From assembly GCA_000155435.1 (NCBI GenBank), contig DS990263.1, positions 675,046 through 730,799 of the forward strand: a stretch of DNA of 55,754 nucleotides, read 5' to 3'. This document shows positions 27,202 to 36,347 of the stretch, in pieces (the first letter of the stretch is position 1; every line of letters starts with the position of its first letter). A program made the translations under genes and the position numbers. The notes under the pieces are model-generated. The model was not told the DNA's origin, did no database searches, and saw nothing but the letters and a program-made list of their open reading frames with translations. Source of the DNA: Clostridiales bacterium 1_7_47FAA. Its GTDB lineage: Bacteria > Bacillota > Clostridia > Lachnospirales > Lachnospiraceae.

Positions 27202-27303
27202 TAAAAAGTACGTCTATTAGGCAGAAATCCGTAAAATCTTTGAAATCAGGTATCTGGGCAGCTGCCTAATGGCCGTACTCTCAAATTTCAGAATTTAACT
27301 GCT
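27202..27303 (-). ncRNA. Candidate small RNA or attenuator in the uvrB leader
   Basis: Minus strand: 18-base arms AGTACGGCCATTAGGCAG (27262-27279) and CTGCCTAATAGACGTACT (27207-27224) pair at 15 of 18 positions around a 37-base loop, followed at once by TTTTT. Transcription is expected to start near 27303 from the promoter just upstream, giving an RNA of about 100 bases that ends 30 bases before uvrB. Either a separate RNA or an attenuator. Confidence 0.5.
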
Positions 27304-27309
27304 AATAAA

Positions 27310-27338
27310 ACTATATTATTTACTACTGAACAGCACAA
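27310..27338 (-). promoter_or_regulatory. Promoter upstream of the uvrB leader RNA
   Basis: Minus strand: TTGTGC (27333-27338), 17-base spacer, TATAGT (27310-27315). The remaining part of the 27173-27604 gap shows nothing else but the terminator at 27535-27568. No clear SOS (LexA) box was seen. Confidence 0.55.
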
Positions 27339-27534
27339 AATAGCATCCTATAAGATTTTATAATGAATTTCTTACTCTTTTGTCCAACTTACATTATCCA
27401 TAACACACTTCATTCATTATACCAGATTGCCCTTAGAAAGTATAGACCGTAATCGAATGTTTGTTCTGTTTTAATAGCACACTCGAGCCGTCACCAGAAC
27501 CGTCTTCCATAAGGTATTAAAATTACGGACAGCA

Positions 27535-27568
27535 AAACAGGAGTGACTGCCACCGGCAGGTCACTCCC
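27535..27568 (-). terminator. Terminator of the cdaR-ftsEX-envC-ctp operon
   Basis: Minus strand: GGGAGTGACCTGCC / GGCAGTCACTCC arms around a three-base loop, followed by TGTTTTG, about 37 bases after the stop at 27605. Confidence 0.75.
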
Positions 27569-27604
27569 ATCCATCTCATCGTCCCTAACAATAAACAACG
27601 CCGT

Positions 27605-29038
27605 CTACTTCCCCAGCTTGCCTTCCAGCACCTCAACCGCCTTCTGGATCTGGTTATCCTCCTCCGGCTTCACCACGGCCTGGGTCTTAAGCTTCTCATC
27701 CAGTTCCACTTCCACGTCCGGCTCAATCCCCTTTCCATGGAGGTCAAATCCGCTTGGGGTATAATAATGGGCTGTGGTAATCTTAATTGCAGAGCCGTCC
27801 CCCAGAGGAATCAGGTTCTGTACGATTCCCTTTCCATAGCTGGTGGTTCCCACCACGGTTGCCCTGTCATAATCCTTCATGGCGCCTGTAAATACCTCTG
27901 AAGCGCTTGCGGAGTCTCCATTTACCAGTATGACAACCGGCAGGTCAAGCTCATGCTTGTCGGATGCGGTATATACATCGCCCTTCTCATTCTTGTCAGC
28001 CGTGTACACAATCAGGGTCTTGCCCTCTCCCTTGTCATACTTGGAAATGTCATCGGGAAGCAGGTAATCCGCCATCTTCACGGCGCCGTCCAGGACACCG
28101 CCTGGATTGCTTCTCAGGTCGATGATCAGGCCTTCCATTCCATTTTTCTGAAGTTCATCCACGGCAGCTTCAAACTGCTCCACTGTGATGACATCAAATT
28201 CACTGACAGCGATATATCCAATATTGCCGTCCATCATCCTGTGCTCCACGGTGGGCACCTCTATCTTACGCCGTTTCACGGTCAGGTCCACATACTCATC
28301 CTTATCCGCGCGGTAAACCGTAATCTCCACTGGCGTGCCTTCCTTGCCCTTGATGTAGTTGTTCACCAGCACATCCAGGCTCTCAGAGGCAACCATGGTA
28401 TCCCCAACCTTATAGATGATGTCGCCGGGCTGCATGCCTGCTTCCAGGGCAGGCGATCCTTCAAACACCTTTACAATGGTGCAAAGTCCGGTGGTACGGT
28501 TCTGGCTGATCATGGCGCCGATACCTGAATAGGTACCCTTGGTGCTGTCCTGAAGCGACGTATAATCGGACTTCGTATAGTACACGGAATAAGGGTCATC
28601 CAGGCCAGCCAGCATGCCACGGTAGATAAAGTCCTCCACATTCTCCGCATCCTCTTCATACAGGAAGTATTCCCCTATGATCTGCTGGATTAAATCCATC
28701 TTGGCCGTCACACGCCCAAAATCCACGCCTTCCGGCTTCTTGGTCCCGTTTGAAATCGCAGGCGCCCGGCCCTCCGTCTGGGCACCCGGCTGATGGTTCA
28801 GCACCTTTTTTCCGAAAATGTATATGCCGGCCGACATTCCCACCACAATCAGGCCCACAAAGGCAGTAACCAAGGCCCCGGCCAGCACACCGGCCCAAAA
28901 CCGGTTCCTTCCATTACCCTGGCGCCCCGCGCCTCCGTCCGGATTGCCGTTCCCATCCATATTTCTCTGTTGATCAAAATCGCGATTATCCAATTTAAGT
29001 CTCCTATCTGTCCCTTCTAATCTATACTTATGACGCAT
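27605..29038 (-). CDS. S41-family C-terminal processing protease
   Basis: Encodes up to 477 residues. One N-terminal transmembrane helix (about 48-75), a PDZ domain (about 165-255), then the tail-specific protease domain with catalytic Ser378 (GDSASASE) and Lys403 (YGKGIVQ), 25 residues apart as in Prc. It acts outside the membrane on protein C-termini. The ATG at 29038 overlaps the upstream stop by one base but has no ribosome site. A TTG at 28993 has AGGAGA 6 bases ahead and may be the true start (about 462 residues). It follows a FtsEX-EnvC-like set, suggesting a link to division-site wall cleavage. Confidence 0.9.
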   Translation of the reverse strand: MRHKYRLEGTDRRLKLDNRDFDQQRNMDGNGNPDGGAGRQGNGRNRFWAGVLAGALVTAFVGLIVVGMSAGIYIFGKKVLNHQPGAQTEGRAPAISNGTKKPEGVDFGRVTAKMDLIQQIIGEYFLYEEDAENVEDFIYRGMLAGLDDPYSVYYTKSDYTSLQDSTKGTYSGIGAMISQNRTTGLCTIVKVFEGSPALEAGMQPGDIIYKVGDTMVASESLDVLVNNYIKGKEGTPVEITVYRADKDEYVDLTVKRRKIEVPTVEHRMMDGNIGYIAVSEFDVITVEQFEAAVDELQKNGMEGLIIDLRSNPGGVLDGAVKMADYLLPDDISKYDKGEGKTLIVYTADKNEKGDVYTASDKHELDLPVVILVNGDSASASEVFTGAMKDYDRATVVGTTSYGKGIVQNLIPLGDGSAIKITTAHYYTPSGFDLHGKGIEPDVEVELDEKLKTQAVVKPEEDNQIQKAVEVLEGKLGK

Positions 29039-30246
29039 CAGGGGCTAACATAACTGCGGGGATTCACATAAGTCCCTCCTGAACGGATTCCAAAGTGCAG
29101 GTGGGAACCGGTGGAATAGCCGGTGGAACCCACCTTGGCAATCACCTGTCCCTGTTTCACCTTCTCCCCAACGCCCACTAAAAGCTTGGAGCAGTGCATA
29201 TAAACCGTGCTGACGCCGCCTCCATGGTCAAGCATGATATAATTGCCAGCTGAATAGCTGTATGTAGAAATCACAACCTCTCCGTCCGCCGCCGCAATGA
29301 TATCCGCTCCCGTTGCAGCGCCTATATCCATTCCCTTGTGGTTGCTGGAAGCGCCCTCCGTAGGCGATTCCCTGTCCCCGAAATTGGAGGTGATGCGGCT
29401 GCTGGATGGACAGGGCCACTTAAAACTAATATTCCCCAAATTTGACACGGTATACGTTTTGCCGGCCGCCTCTGCCTTTTTCCTGGCTTCCTCTTCCCTG
29501 CGCTTCATCTCGGCCTCGATTTTTTTCATCTGGTCTTCCTGGGCTTTGATGTCCGCATTGTACTGGTCTATCTCAGACTGGGCCGATGCAATCTTGGAAT
29601 TATAGGAATCCAGCTCTGCCTTTTTGGAATCCATCAGCTTCTGCATGGACGCCTGTTTGGCCTGGGTGGTCTCCTGTAACGAAAGAAGGCCCTGGTGTTC
29701 TTCCTCAAGGGCCAGTTCCCTGTCCGCCACCTCATCCTTTGCAGCCGCATATTCCTTTAGCATCTTCCTGTCATATTCGGCAATCTGGCTTACATATTCA
29801 GCCCTGTTGAGAAGTTCGGAAATGCTTCCGGACTCCATGACCATGTCCACGAAGCTGCTCTCCCCATTCTCATACATGTACTTGATGCGCAGCTTCATGG
29901 TACTGTACTGGTGTTCTTCCACACCCTTTGCTTCCTCTAACTGCACCCTGGCTGTCTCTATCTCCGATTCCTTGACCGTAATCTGTGTCTCCAGCTGGGA
30001 CAGCTCATCTGACAATGCCGACAGGCTGCCGTCCAGCTTCTTTACATAGGCAGCCGTATCCGCTTTCAGCGTTTCCAGCTGGTTCAGGGTGCTTTCTACT
30101 TTTTTCTTTTCCTCTTCCAGGGCCGAAACCTGCTTCTTGGCGTCCTCAATCTCCACGCTTGTGGCATAGGAGGAAAATGCAGCCATCCCTCCCAGAAGCA
30201 GGCCGCCGGCCAAAGCCGCTGCCCGGATCCGTCTGTTTCCCTTCAT
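29038..30246 (-). CDS. EnvC/PcsB-like murein hydrolase activator with M23 domain
   Basis: Encodes about 402 residues. A signal peptide (RIRAAALAGGLLLGGMAAFSSYA) precedes a long coiled coil (about 25-245). The C-terminal LytM/M23 domain (about 290-400) has HKGMDIG and HLHFG, so all zinc ligands (HxxxD, HxH) appear to be kept and it may be a real endopeptidase rather than only an activator. The ATG at 30246 has AGGAG 7 bases ahead. Placed after ftsE and ftsX, as PcsB/EnvC-type partners often are, it is probably driven by FtsEX through the coiled coil. Confidence 0.9.
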   Translation of the reverse strand: MKGNRRIRAAALAGGLLLGGMAAFSSYATSVEIEDAKKQVSALEEEKKKVESTLNQLETLKADTAAYVKKLDGSLSALSDELSQLETQITVKESEIETARVQLEEAKGVEEHQYSTMKLRIKYMYENGESSFVDMVMESGSISELLNRAEYVSQIAEYDRKMLKEYAAAKDEVADRELALEEEHQGLLSLQETTQAKQASMQKLMDSKKAELDSYNSKIASAQSEIDQYNADIKAQEDQMKKIEAEMKRREEEARKKAEAAGKTYTVSNLGNISFKWPCPSSSRITSNFGDRESPTEGASSNHKGMDIGAATGADIIAAADGEVVISTYSYSAGNYIMLDHGGGVSTVYMHCSKLLVGVGEKVKQGQVIAKVGSTGYSTGSHLHFGIRSGGTYVNPRSYVSP

Positions 30247-30279
30247 GGAACGCTCCTTTCCCAACGTTTCAGACAGGCA

Positions 30280-31188
30280 CTAAACCTTCAGATGGCGGTG
30301 AATCGTGAAAAAGCTTACAAAGAAGCCGATTCCAATCCCCAGCGCGCCTGCCGTACCTGCCATATAAGGGAAAATATCCCCCAGGGCAATGGGCCTGAAA
30401 AGCCCTGTTATCATCTGATACTGTTCATTTACATAGATGACCGCCTTCTGATACAGGAAATACATCCCAATCAAAGGGATTACCGCCCCAAAGGCGCCTA
30501 AGAGCACCCCTTCCACCACAAACGGCGCCCGTATCATATAATTGGTCGCCCCTATGAACCGCATGATTTCATTTTCACGCCGCCTGAAGGAGGCTGCCAC
30601 CGAAATGGTGTTGCTTATCAGGAACACGGCCACTGCCAGCAGCACGCCGATAATGACCACGGACAATGCCCCAATCATCCTGCCCGCGCTGGTAAAGCCT
30701 GCCACGGCCGCGCTGGAATAGCGCACCTTGCGCACGCCCTCCATGCCCTCCAGCCGGTTGACAATCCCATCCTGGTCCTCTAAGCTGTTTAAGAATATCT
30801 CATAGGAAGCAGAGCCTGACAGCGGGTTATCATCTGCAAACCCTTCCGCCAGTTCCTCCATCCCCTCAAAATACTGTGTCTTAAAATTCTCCCATGCCTG
30901 TTTGGCCGACACATAGTTGACTTCCCTGACCTCCCCCCAGCCGCGGATGATATCGCCCGCAGCCAGGATCTGTTCCTCCGGAAGCTGTTCGTCAAAGAAC
31001 ACGGTTATGCCGACCGTTGTCTGTGCTGTCTTCGAAACATTCTGCACATTGGCCACCAGGGCAAAAAAAAGACAGAATAAAAAAATACATGCAGAAATAG
31101 TCGCTATGGAAGCCAGCGAAAACAAAATATTCCTGCATATATTAATGACGCCCTGTTTCAGGCAATACCAAAATGTACTGATCCTCAT
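30280..31188 (-). CDS. ftsX: Cell division protein FtsX
   Basis: Encodes 302 residues. Four transmembrane helices (near 22-45, 170-195, 220-245, 270-295) and a large outside loop (about 50-165) after the first, the FtsX layout. Ends with a short basic tail (TIHRHLKV). It transmits ATPase movements of FtsE to wall hydrolase activators. It lies 6 bases after ftsE; the ribosome site is weak, fitting coupled translation. Confidence 0.93.
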   Translation of the reverse strand: MRISTFWYCLKQGVINICRNILFSLASIATISACIFLFCLFFALVANVQNVSKTAQTTVGITVFFDEQLPEEQILAAGDIIRGWGEVREVNYVSAKQAWENFKTQYFEGMEELAEGFADDNPLSGSASYEIFLNSLEDQDGIVNRLEGMEGVRKVRYSSAAVAGFTSAGRMIGALSVVIIGVLLAVAVFLISNTISVAASFRRRENEIMRFIGATNYMIRAPFVVEGVLLGAFGAVIPLIGMYFLYQKAVIYVNEQYQMITGLFRPIALGDIFPYMAGTAGALGIGIGFFVSFFTIHRHLKV

Positions 31189-31194
31189 TACTTT

Positions 31195-31863
31195 TTATTT
31201 GCCCCTCTCATCACTGATAATCGACCCCCGTTCCATGGTAATGACACGCTTATTCATCTCATCCACCATTTCCTGACTGTGTGTGACCACAATCACAGTT
31301 GTCCCCCTCTGGTTAATCTCCTCCAGAAGCTTCATGATTCCATGGGTGTTAAAGCTGTCCAGATTACCGGTAGGCTCATCCGCCAGAAGTACTTCCGGGT
31401 TATTGATGAGAGCCCTGGCAATGGCCACCCTCTGCTGCTCTCCTCCGGAAAGCTGCCGGGGATAGGCCTTATACTTGGAAGACAGCCCAACCAGCCGGAG
31501 CATCTCAGGCACGGTCTCTTTAATCACCCGGCCCGGCACCCCGATCACCCTTTGGGCAAATGCCACATTCTCAAACACAGTGCGGTCCTTCAGGAGTCTG
31601 AAATCCTGAAAGACCACGCCTAATCTTCTCCGATATTTGGGAATATACCGTCTCGGCATCCTTCCCAGGTCCATATCGTTCACCACAATACGTCCCTTTG
31701 TGGGTTCCAGTTCCTTTAAAAGCAGCTTCATCAGCGTGCTCTTGCCGGAACCGCTCCTGCCTACGATGAATACAAATTCCCCGTCATCAATGGTAAGGGA
31801 AATATCCTTCACTGCCTTGCTGCCGGTTTCGTAGGTCTTGCATACGCGACTTAATTCTATCAT
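31195..31863 (-). CDS. ftsE: Cell division ATP-binding protein FtsE
   Basis: Encodes 222 residues, one ABC ATPase: Walker [10 protein letters not shown], signature [15 protein letters not shown], Walker [13 protein letters not shown], and the FtsE-typical [29 protein letters not shown] is 6 bases before the ATG. It starts 13 bases after the CdaR-type regulator and leads the division set. Confidence 0.95.
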   Translation of the reverse strand: MIELSRVCKTYETGSKAVKDISLTIDDGEFVFIVGRSGSGKSTLMKLLLKELEPTKGRIVVNDMDLGRMPRRYIPKYRRRLGVVFQDFRLLKDRTVFENVAFAQRVIGVPGRVIKETVPEMLRLVGLSSKYKAYPRQLSGGEQQRVAIARALINNPEVLLADEPTGNLDSFNTHGIMKLLEEINQRGTTVIVVTHSQEMVDEMNKRVITMERGSIISDERGK

Positions 31864-31876
31864 CTGTTACTCCGGT

Positions 31877-32965
31877 TTAATAGTCCAGGCTCTCCATATA
31901 CTTCATATACTTTGCAACCATCAGCGCAATCTTGAATGTGATGGCATCCTCAAAGATACGAAGGTCCAGGCCTGTGCTCTTCTGAAGCTTATCCAGGCGG
32001 TATACCAGGGTGTTGCGGTGGATATACAGCTGTCTGGAAGTCTCAGACACATTCAGGCTGTTCTCAAAGAACTTGTTAATGGTGGCAAGTGTCTCCTCGT
32101 CAAAGTCATCCGGTGATTTGCCGTCAAACACTTCGCGGATGAACATCTTGCACAGCGGAATAGGAAGCTGGTAAATCAGGCGTCCGATTCCCAGGTTGTT
32201 GTATGCAATCACATTCTTGCTGGCATAGAAAATCTTTCCTACATCCAGGGCCATCTTGGCTTCCTTGTAGGAACGTGACACTTCCTTAATATCATTAATG
32301 GTGGTTCCGTAGGAAACACGCACCTTGGTCATGGCCTCGGTGTTCAGCATATCCAGGATGGTGTTGGCGGTCTTGTCCAGCTCGCTGTAGGACTCGCCCT
32401 GACGGACTTCCTTCACAAGGATGATGTTCTTCTCATCCACGGCCGTGATGAAGTCCTTGGTCTTGGATGCAAACAGGCTTCTTACTGTCTCCAGCGCGTT
32501 GACATCCTTCTCATTATGGGTCTCGATGATAAATACGACACGCTTTACATCCGTGTCAATGTGCAGCTTCTTGGCCCTGTTGTAGATATCCACCAGCAGC
32601 AGGTTGTCCAGAAGCAGGTTCTTGATGAAGTTATCCTTATCAAAACGCTCCTTGTATGCCACTAACAGGTTCTGGATCTGGAATGCGGCCAGTTTCCCCA
32701 CCATGTATACATCATCGCTTGCACCCTTGGCAAGGAGGATGTATTCCAGCTGGTGCTCATCGAACACCTTAAAGAACTGGTAGCCCTGAATCACCTGGCT
32801 GTCTGCCGGTGAATCCACAAACACCAATATGGAGCTTTCGGAATCCTCTGCATCTGTAAATGTGGATGCCAGCACTTTTCCCTCTGTATCACATATACCC
32901 AAATCAATTCTCGTAATTGCCTTTAATCCATCAAGTGTGGTCTGAAGTATCTGATTTGAAATCAT
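31877..32965 (-). CDS. CdaR/PucR-type transcriptional regulator
   Basis: Encodes 362 residues. An N-terminal sensory region (about 1-130) includes LDLGICDTEGKVLAS-type strands, a central GGDEF-like PucR segment lies at about 140-260, and the C-terminal HTH is VSETSRQLYIHRNTLVYRLDKLQKSTGLDLR. Regulators of this type answer to sugar acids or other small metabolites. AAAGGAGA precedes the ATG. It lies 13 bases upstream of ftsE with no terminator, an unusual neighbour for division genes; control of the downstream genes or simple co-transcription are both possible. Confidence 0.85.
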   Translation of the reverse strand: MISNQILQTTLDGLKAITRIDLGICDTEGKVLASTFTDAEDSESSILVFVDSPADSQVIQGYQFFKVFDEHQLEYILLAKGASDDVYMVGKLAAFQIQNLLVAYKERFDKDNFIKNLLLDNLLLVDIYNRAKKLHIDTDVKRVVFIIETHNEKDVNALETVRSLFASKTKDFITAVDEKNIILVKEVRQGESYSELDKTANTILDMLNTEAMTKVRVSYGTTINDIKEVSRSYKEAKMALDVGKIFYASKNVIAYNNLGIGRLIYQLPIPLCKMFIREVFDGKSPDDFDEETLATINKFFENSLNVSETSRQLYIHRNTLVYRLDKLQKSTGLDLRIFEDAITFKIALMVAKYMKYMESLDY

Positions 32966-33035
32966 TCTATAATCTCCTTTTCAAACGTATTCGGAGTAAC
33001 TAATATCCCTATTTTCATATTTTAATGCAAAATTA

Positions 33036-33077
33036 CAAAAAAAGCAAGAGAGTTGTATGCTCTCCTGCTTCTTTTTA
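33036..33077 (-). terminator. Terminator of the msmK-like gene
   Basis: Minus strand: AGAAGCAGGAGAG...CTCTCTTGCTTTTTTT, with T-runs on both sides, so it could work in both directions. About 30 bases past the stop at 33107. Confidence 0.85.
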
Positions 33078-33106
33078 CCTTAAATTTCATTTACGGTTTA
33101 TGAAAC

Positions 33107-34219
33107 TTAGTTAAGAACCACAAGTTCCGTGTCCTTATCGAAAATATGGATTTTCTCTAAATCCAGTGCCAGCTGGATGGTATCACCGGGTCTTGCAGTG
33201 GTGCGCGGGTTCACCTTGGCGGTAAAGTCAGCATCATCAATATCAAAGTACAGCAGGACCTCGGAGCCTAACATCTCGTATACACGGATGGTTGCATCAA
33301 ATACGCTCTTAGGCGACATGGAAAGGAAGGATTCCTCATCATGCAGGTCCTCCGGACGGATGCCAAGGGTAACGGTCTTGCCCACATAGCCTGCTTCCTC
33401 CAGCTTCTTTGCCTTTCCTTCCGGAAGTGCAACCGTATGTCCGCCAAAGCTGAGGGTCACATCGCTGCCATCCTTGCCCACTGCGGCATCAATCATGTTC
33501 ATCTGAGGCGCTCCGATGAATCCGGCAACGAACTTGTTGCATGGCTTATCATACAGATTCTGCGGGCTGTCCACCTGCTGGATCACGCCGTCCTTCATGA
33601 CTACAATCCTGGTTCCCAGTGTCATGGCCTCAGTCTGGTCATGTGTTACATAGATGATGGTTGTCTCCAGCCTCTGATGAAGCTTGGAAATCTCAACACG
33701 CATCTGTCCCCTTAACTTGGCATCCAGGTTGGACAGCGGCTCGTCCATCAGGAATACCTTGGGGCTGCGGACAATGGCACGGCCCATGGCAACACGCTGT
33801 CTCTGGCCGCCGGAAAGCGCTTTCGGCTTACGGTCCAGAAGATGCTCCAGGTCGAGGATCTTAGCAGCGTTACGTACCTTCTGGTCAATTTCTTCCTTTG
33901 GTGTCTTCCTCAGTTTCAGGCCGAATGCCATGTTGTCATATACGGACATATGCGGGTAAAGTGCATAGTTCTGGAATACCATTGCAATATCCCTGTCCTT
34001 TGGTTCAACGTCGTTCACCAGCTTGTCATCGATGTAAAGCTCGCCGGAAGAAATGTCCTCCAGACCGGCAATCATACGAAGGGTGGTGGACTTACCACAT
34101 CCTGAAGGTCCTACGAAAATGATGAATTCCTTATCTTTAATTTCCAGATTAAACTCTTTAACTGCAACGAAACCGTTTGGATACTTCTTAGTTACATTCT
34201 TCAGTAATAAACTAGCCAT
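33107..34219 (-). CDS. Lone sugar ABC transporter ATPase (MsmK/UgpC/MalK type)
   Basis: Encodes 370 residues. ABC domain (about 1-235): Walker A GPSGCGKST, signature LSGGQRQRVAMGRAI, Walker B VFLMDEPLSNLDAKLR. The C-terminal MalK-like OB/TOBE regulatory domain follows (about 240-370, VTLGIRPEDLHDEE). No permease or binding protein is adjacent, so it is probably the shared ATPase serving several carbohydrate importers, as MsmK is known to do. AGGAGG precedes the ATG; single-gene transcript with its own terminator. Confidence 0.9.
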   Translation of the reverse strand: MASLLLKNVTKKYPNGFVAVKEFNLEIKDKEFIIFVGPSGCGKSTTLRMIAGLEDISSGELYIDDKLVNDVEPKDRDIAMVFQNYALYPHMSVYDNMAFGLKLRKTPKEEIDQKVRNAAKILDLEHLLDRKPKALSGGQRQRVAMGRAIVRSPKVFLMDEPLSNLDAKLRGQMRVEISKLHQRLETTIIYVTHDQTEAMTLGTRIVVMKDGVIQQVDSPQNLYDKPCNKFVAGFIGAPQMNMIDAAVGKDGSDVTLSFGGHTVALPEGKAKKLEEAGYVGKTVTLGIRPEDLHDEESFLSMSPKSVFDATIRVYEMLGSEVLLYFDIDDADFTAKVNPRTTARPGDTIQLALDLEKIHIFDKDTELVVLN

Positions 34220-34446
34220 CCTGTCTTTTCCTCCTAAAATTCGCTTTGCTTACATGCATGAACGCCTTTCGTGTAACTGTTAATATCATACATGAAAGCA
34301 AATGAGGAATCCATATTGTAAATCCACAAAATCCATTTTGGGGATTTAGCTAATTTGTATACGAAAAAAAAAATGTGCTGTAAATCACAATGCATTCCAA
34401 TATTTTCCGTAAATTTTTTGTTAATTATGTTAATCAAACCCGGAAA

Positions 34447-35289
34447 TCAATGGAATTCAATGAATCCTTCACCGAAAACTTCTCTTGCATCGCTGACAAT
34501 CACAAAGGCTTTGGGGTCAAACTCGGCCACAATTTCTCTGATTTGCACAATTTCCTTCTTGGAAACCACGCAGAAAAGCATTTTCTTCTCCTGGTCAGAG
34601 TACATGCCCCTGGCGTCCAGGCTGGTGACCCCACGGCCCATGCGCTCCATGATGGCATCCGCAATCTGTCCATACACATCGGAAATGATATATGCCTGCT
34701 TAGAAAACTTCAGTCCTTCAATCAGCCCGTCCGTTACCTTTGCCACGCAGAAGATGGCAATCAGCGCGTACAGGGCGCTTCTGATTCCGAACACGGATGC
34801 GCCGGCTATCACGATCAGCCCGTCCAGCACCTGCATGATCTGGGCCAGGGTGTAATGCTTCATCCGTTTCTGTATCAGGGCTGCCAGCATATCGGTACCG
34901 CCCGTGGTGCAGCTGGTCAAAAACACCATCCCGGTGCCCACGCCGCTTATGATGCCTCCGAACAGTGCTGACAGCAGGATGTCATTTCCCATATAAGAGC
35001 CTTCGGGCAGGATATAGAGGGAAACGGAAAGCATCACGGTTGCAAACAGGGTCCGCTTGATGAACTTCCATCCCATGACAAACAGGCCCGCGGCAAACAG
35101 CGGGATATTGAGAACGGTATTGGTCAGCCACAAAGGAACGGACCACAGCTCCTTGGCAATGATGGCCAGGCCGGACACGCCTCCTGTTACCATGCTGACC
35201 GGGTCATAGATATTTTTAATTGCAAACCCAATAAGGAATGTCCCTGCCACAATAAGGATATAATCTACTGCCGGGCTTCTTCTGTTCAT
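34447..35289 (-). CDS. YitT-family membrane protein
   Basis: Encodes 280 residues. About five or six transmembrane segments (MVTGGVSGLAIIAKELW, NTVLNIPLFAAGLFVMGWKFI, GTGMVFLTSCTTGGTDMLAALI) are followed by the soluble DUF2179 domain (about 195-278, YIISDVYGQIADAIMERMGRGVTSLDARGMY). Transport role unknown. AAGGAG precedes the ATG. Alone, between msmK and cvfB. Confidence 0.9.
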   Translation of the reverse strand: MNRRSPAVDYILIVAGTFLIGFAIKNIYDPVSMVTGGVSGLAIIAKELWSVPLWLTNTVLNIPLFAAGLFVMGWKFIKRTLFATVMLSVSLYILPEGSYMGNDILLSALFGGIISGVGTGMVFLTSCTTGGTDMLAALIQKRMKHYTLAQIMQVLDGLIVIAGASVFGIRSALYALIAIFCVAKVTDGLIEGLKFSKQAYIISDVYGQIADAIMERMGRGVTSLDARGMYSDQEKKMLFCVVSKKEIVQIREIVAEFDPKAFVIVSDAREVFGEGFIEFH

Positions 35290-35400
35290 ATTCTTATCTC
35301 CTTCCCCACATTAAGGTGAAATTGAAACCAGCGCTCCGTCATCCGTGTATCCCCGTGCATCCCTGTAAATCCATCCCCGCCCACGCCAGGCCCGGTACAT

Positions 35401-35431
35401 AAAAAGGCAGCCGCCGTATATGGGACTGCCT
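35401..35431 (-). terminator. Terminator of the ackA-thioesterase-cvfB unit
   Basis: Minus strand: AGGCAGTCCC...GGCTGCCT then TTTTTATG, about 85 bases after the cvfB stop. Confidence 0.75.
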
Positions 35432-35455
35432 GATGACTCCGGTTGCCGGTTACGC

Positions 35456-35531
35456 ATCTTTATCTGCATTTATACACATTTATCTGCATTTATATACGCT
35501 CAATTATCTGCATCTATATACGCTCAATGGT
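35456..35531 (-). repeat. 24-base tandem repeat across the cvfB 3' end
   Basis: Two near-identical units of ATTGAGCGTATATARATGCAGATA, followed by a shorter partial third copy (GTGTATAAATGCAGATAA). The first unit contains the last codons and the stop codon of the cvfB-like gene, so the gene end is copied downstream. Confidence 0.8.
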
Positions 35532-36347
35532 CTTTTCCGTAATGCGGATCTTACCTTCCTTCAGAAGACGGCCGACCGCACGTTTAAATGCGTTCTTGCT
35601 CATGTGGAACTCGCGCATGATGACATCCGGGTTGGCCCTGTCGTTAAAAGGAAGCACCCCGTCAAAGTCATCGATTACCTTGAGCACGGCCTCTGCGTCC
35701 GTCCCCATCTGCACATGGGCCTTCTCCCGCGCACACAAATCCAGCTTCCCGTCATCGCGCACCCTGGTCACCCTGGCCTGCACCGTATCGCCTTCCCGGA
35801 ACCTTCCGAAAAGCTCCTTTTTCGGTATCAGCCCATAATATTTATTGTCCACTGCCACAAATGCCCCAATGGTATCATTAATCTCATAAATCGTACCGTT
35901 CACCCAGTCATCCGCTTTATATGGGGACTGGTTACTCATATGGGAATATACCCGCATGGTGGCTGCCAGACGTTTGCTCTTGTCCACGTAAAGGGTAACA
36001 AGGCAGTGCTCCCCCTTGCGTACCGGATGGGTCTGCTCCTTAAAAGGCAGCAGCAGGTCCTTCTCCAATCCCATGTCCAGAAAAGCCCCTATCTTCGCCA
36101 CATCCTTTACCTCCAGCATGGCGGTCTCCCCTACCTGGAGCTTGGGTGCGGCCGTGGTGGCAATCAGGCGGTCCGAGGAATCCTTGTAAATGAATACCTG
36201 GATCTTATCCCCCACCTTTGCCCCTTCCGGGACCTGTTTTTTTGGAAGGAGGACCGATGCCTCATCCCCTGCATTCTCACCGACGTATACGCCAAAATCT
36301 TTTTCCCTTAATATTTCAAGTTCCTGTACTTTTCCTAATTCAATCAT
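35514..36347 (-). CDS. CvfB-family S1-type RNA-binding protein
   Basis: Encodes 277 residues, normal CvfB length. Three S1-like domains (about 1-65, 70-130, 145-210) are followed by a winged helix (about 225-275, MREFHMSKNAFKRAVGRLLKEGKI). CvfB is known as an RNA-binding regulator of virulence and metabolism genes in Firmicutes. Its start overlaps the thioesterase stop by 8 bases. The final codons form part of a tandem repeat. Confidence 0.88.
   Translation of the reverse strand: MIELGKVQELEILREKDFGVYVGENAGDEASVLLPKKQVPEGAKVGDKIQVFIYKDSSDRLIATTAAPKLQVGETAMLEVKDVAKIGAFLDMGLEKDLLLPFKEQTHPVRKGEHCLVTLYVDKSKRLAATMRVYSHMSNQSPYKADDWVNGTIYEINDTIGAFVAVDNKYYGLIPKKELFGRFREGDTVQARVTRVRDDGKLDLCAREKAHVQMGTDAEAVLKVIDDFDGVLPFNDRANPDVIMREFHMSKNAFKRAVGRLLKEGKIRITEKTIERI

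Noticed and set aside
27207-27279. Terminal inverted repeats of a small mobile element
   Set aside because: No flanking target duplication is visible and a promoter plus T-run frame the structure, so an RNA hairpin explains it better.
35433-36311. 292-codon plus-strand frame opposite cvfB
   Set aside because: Shadow; its beginning is a translation of the 24-base repeat and the other strand carries clear S1 domains.
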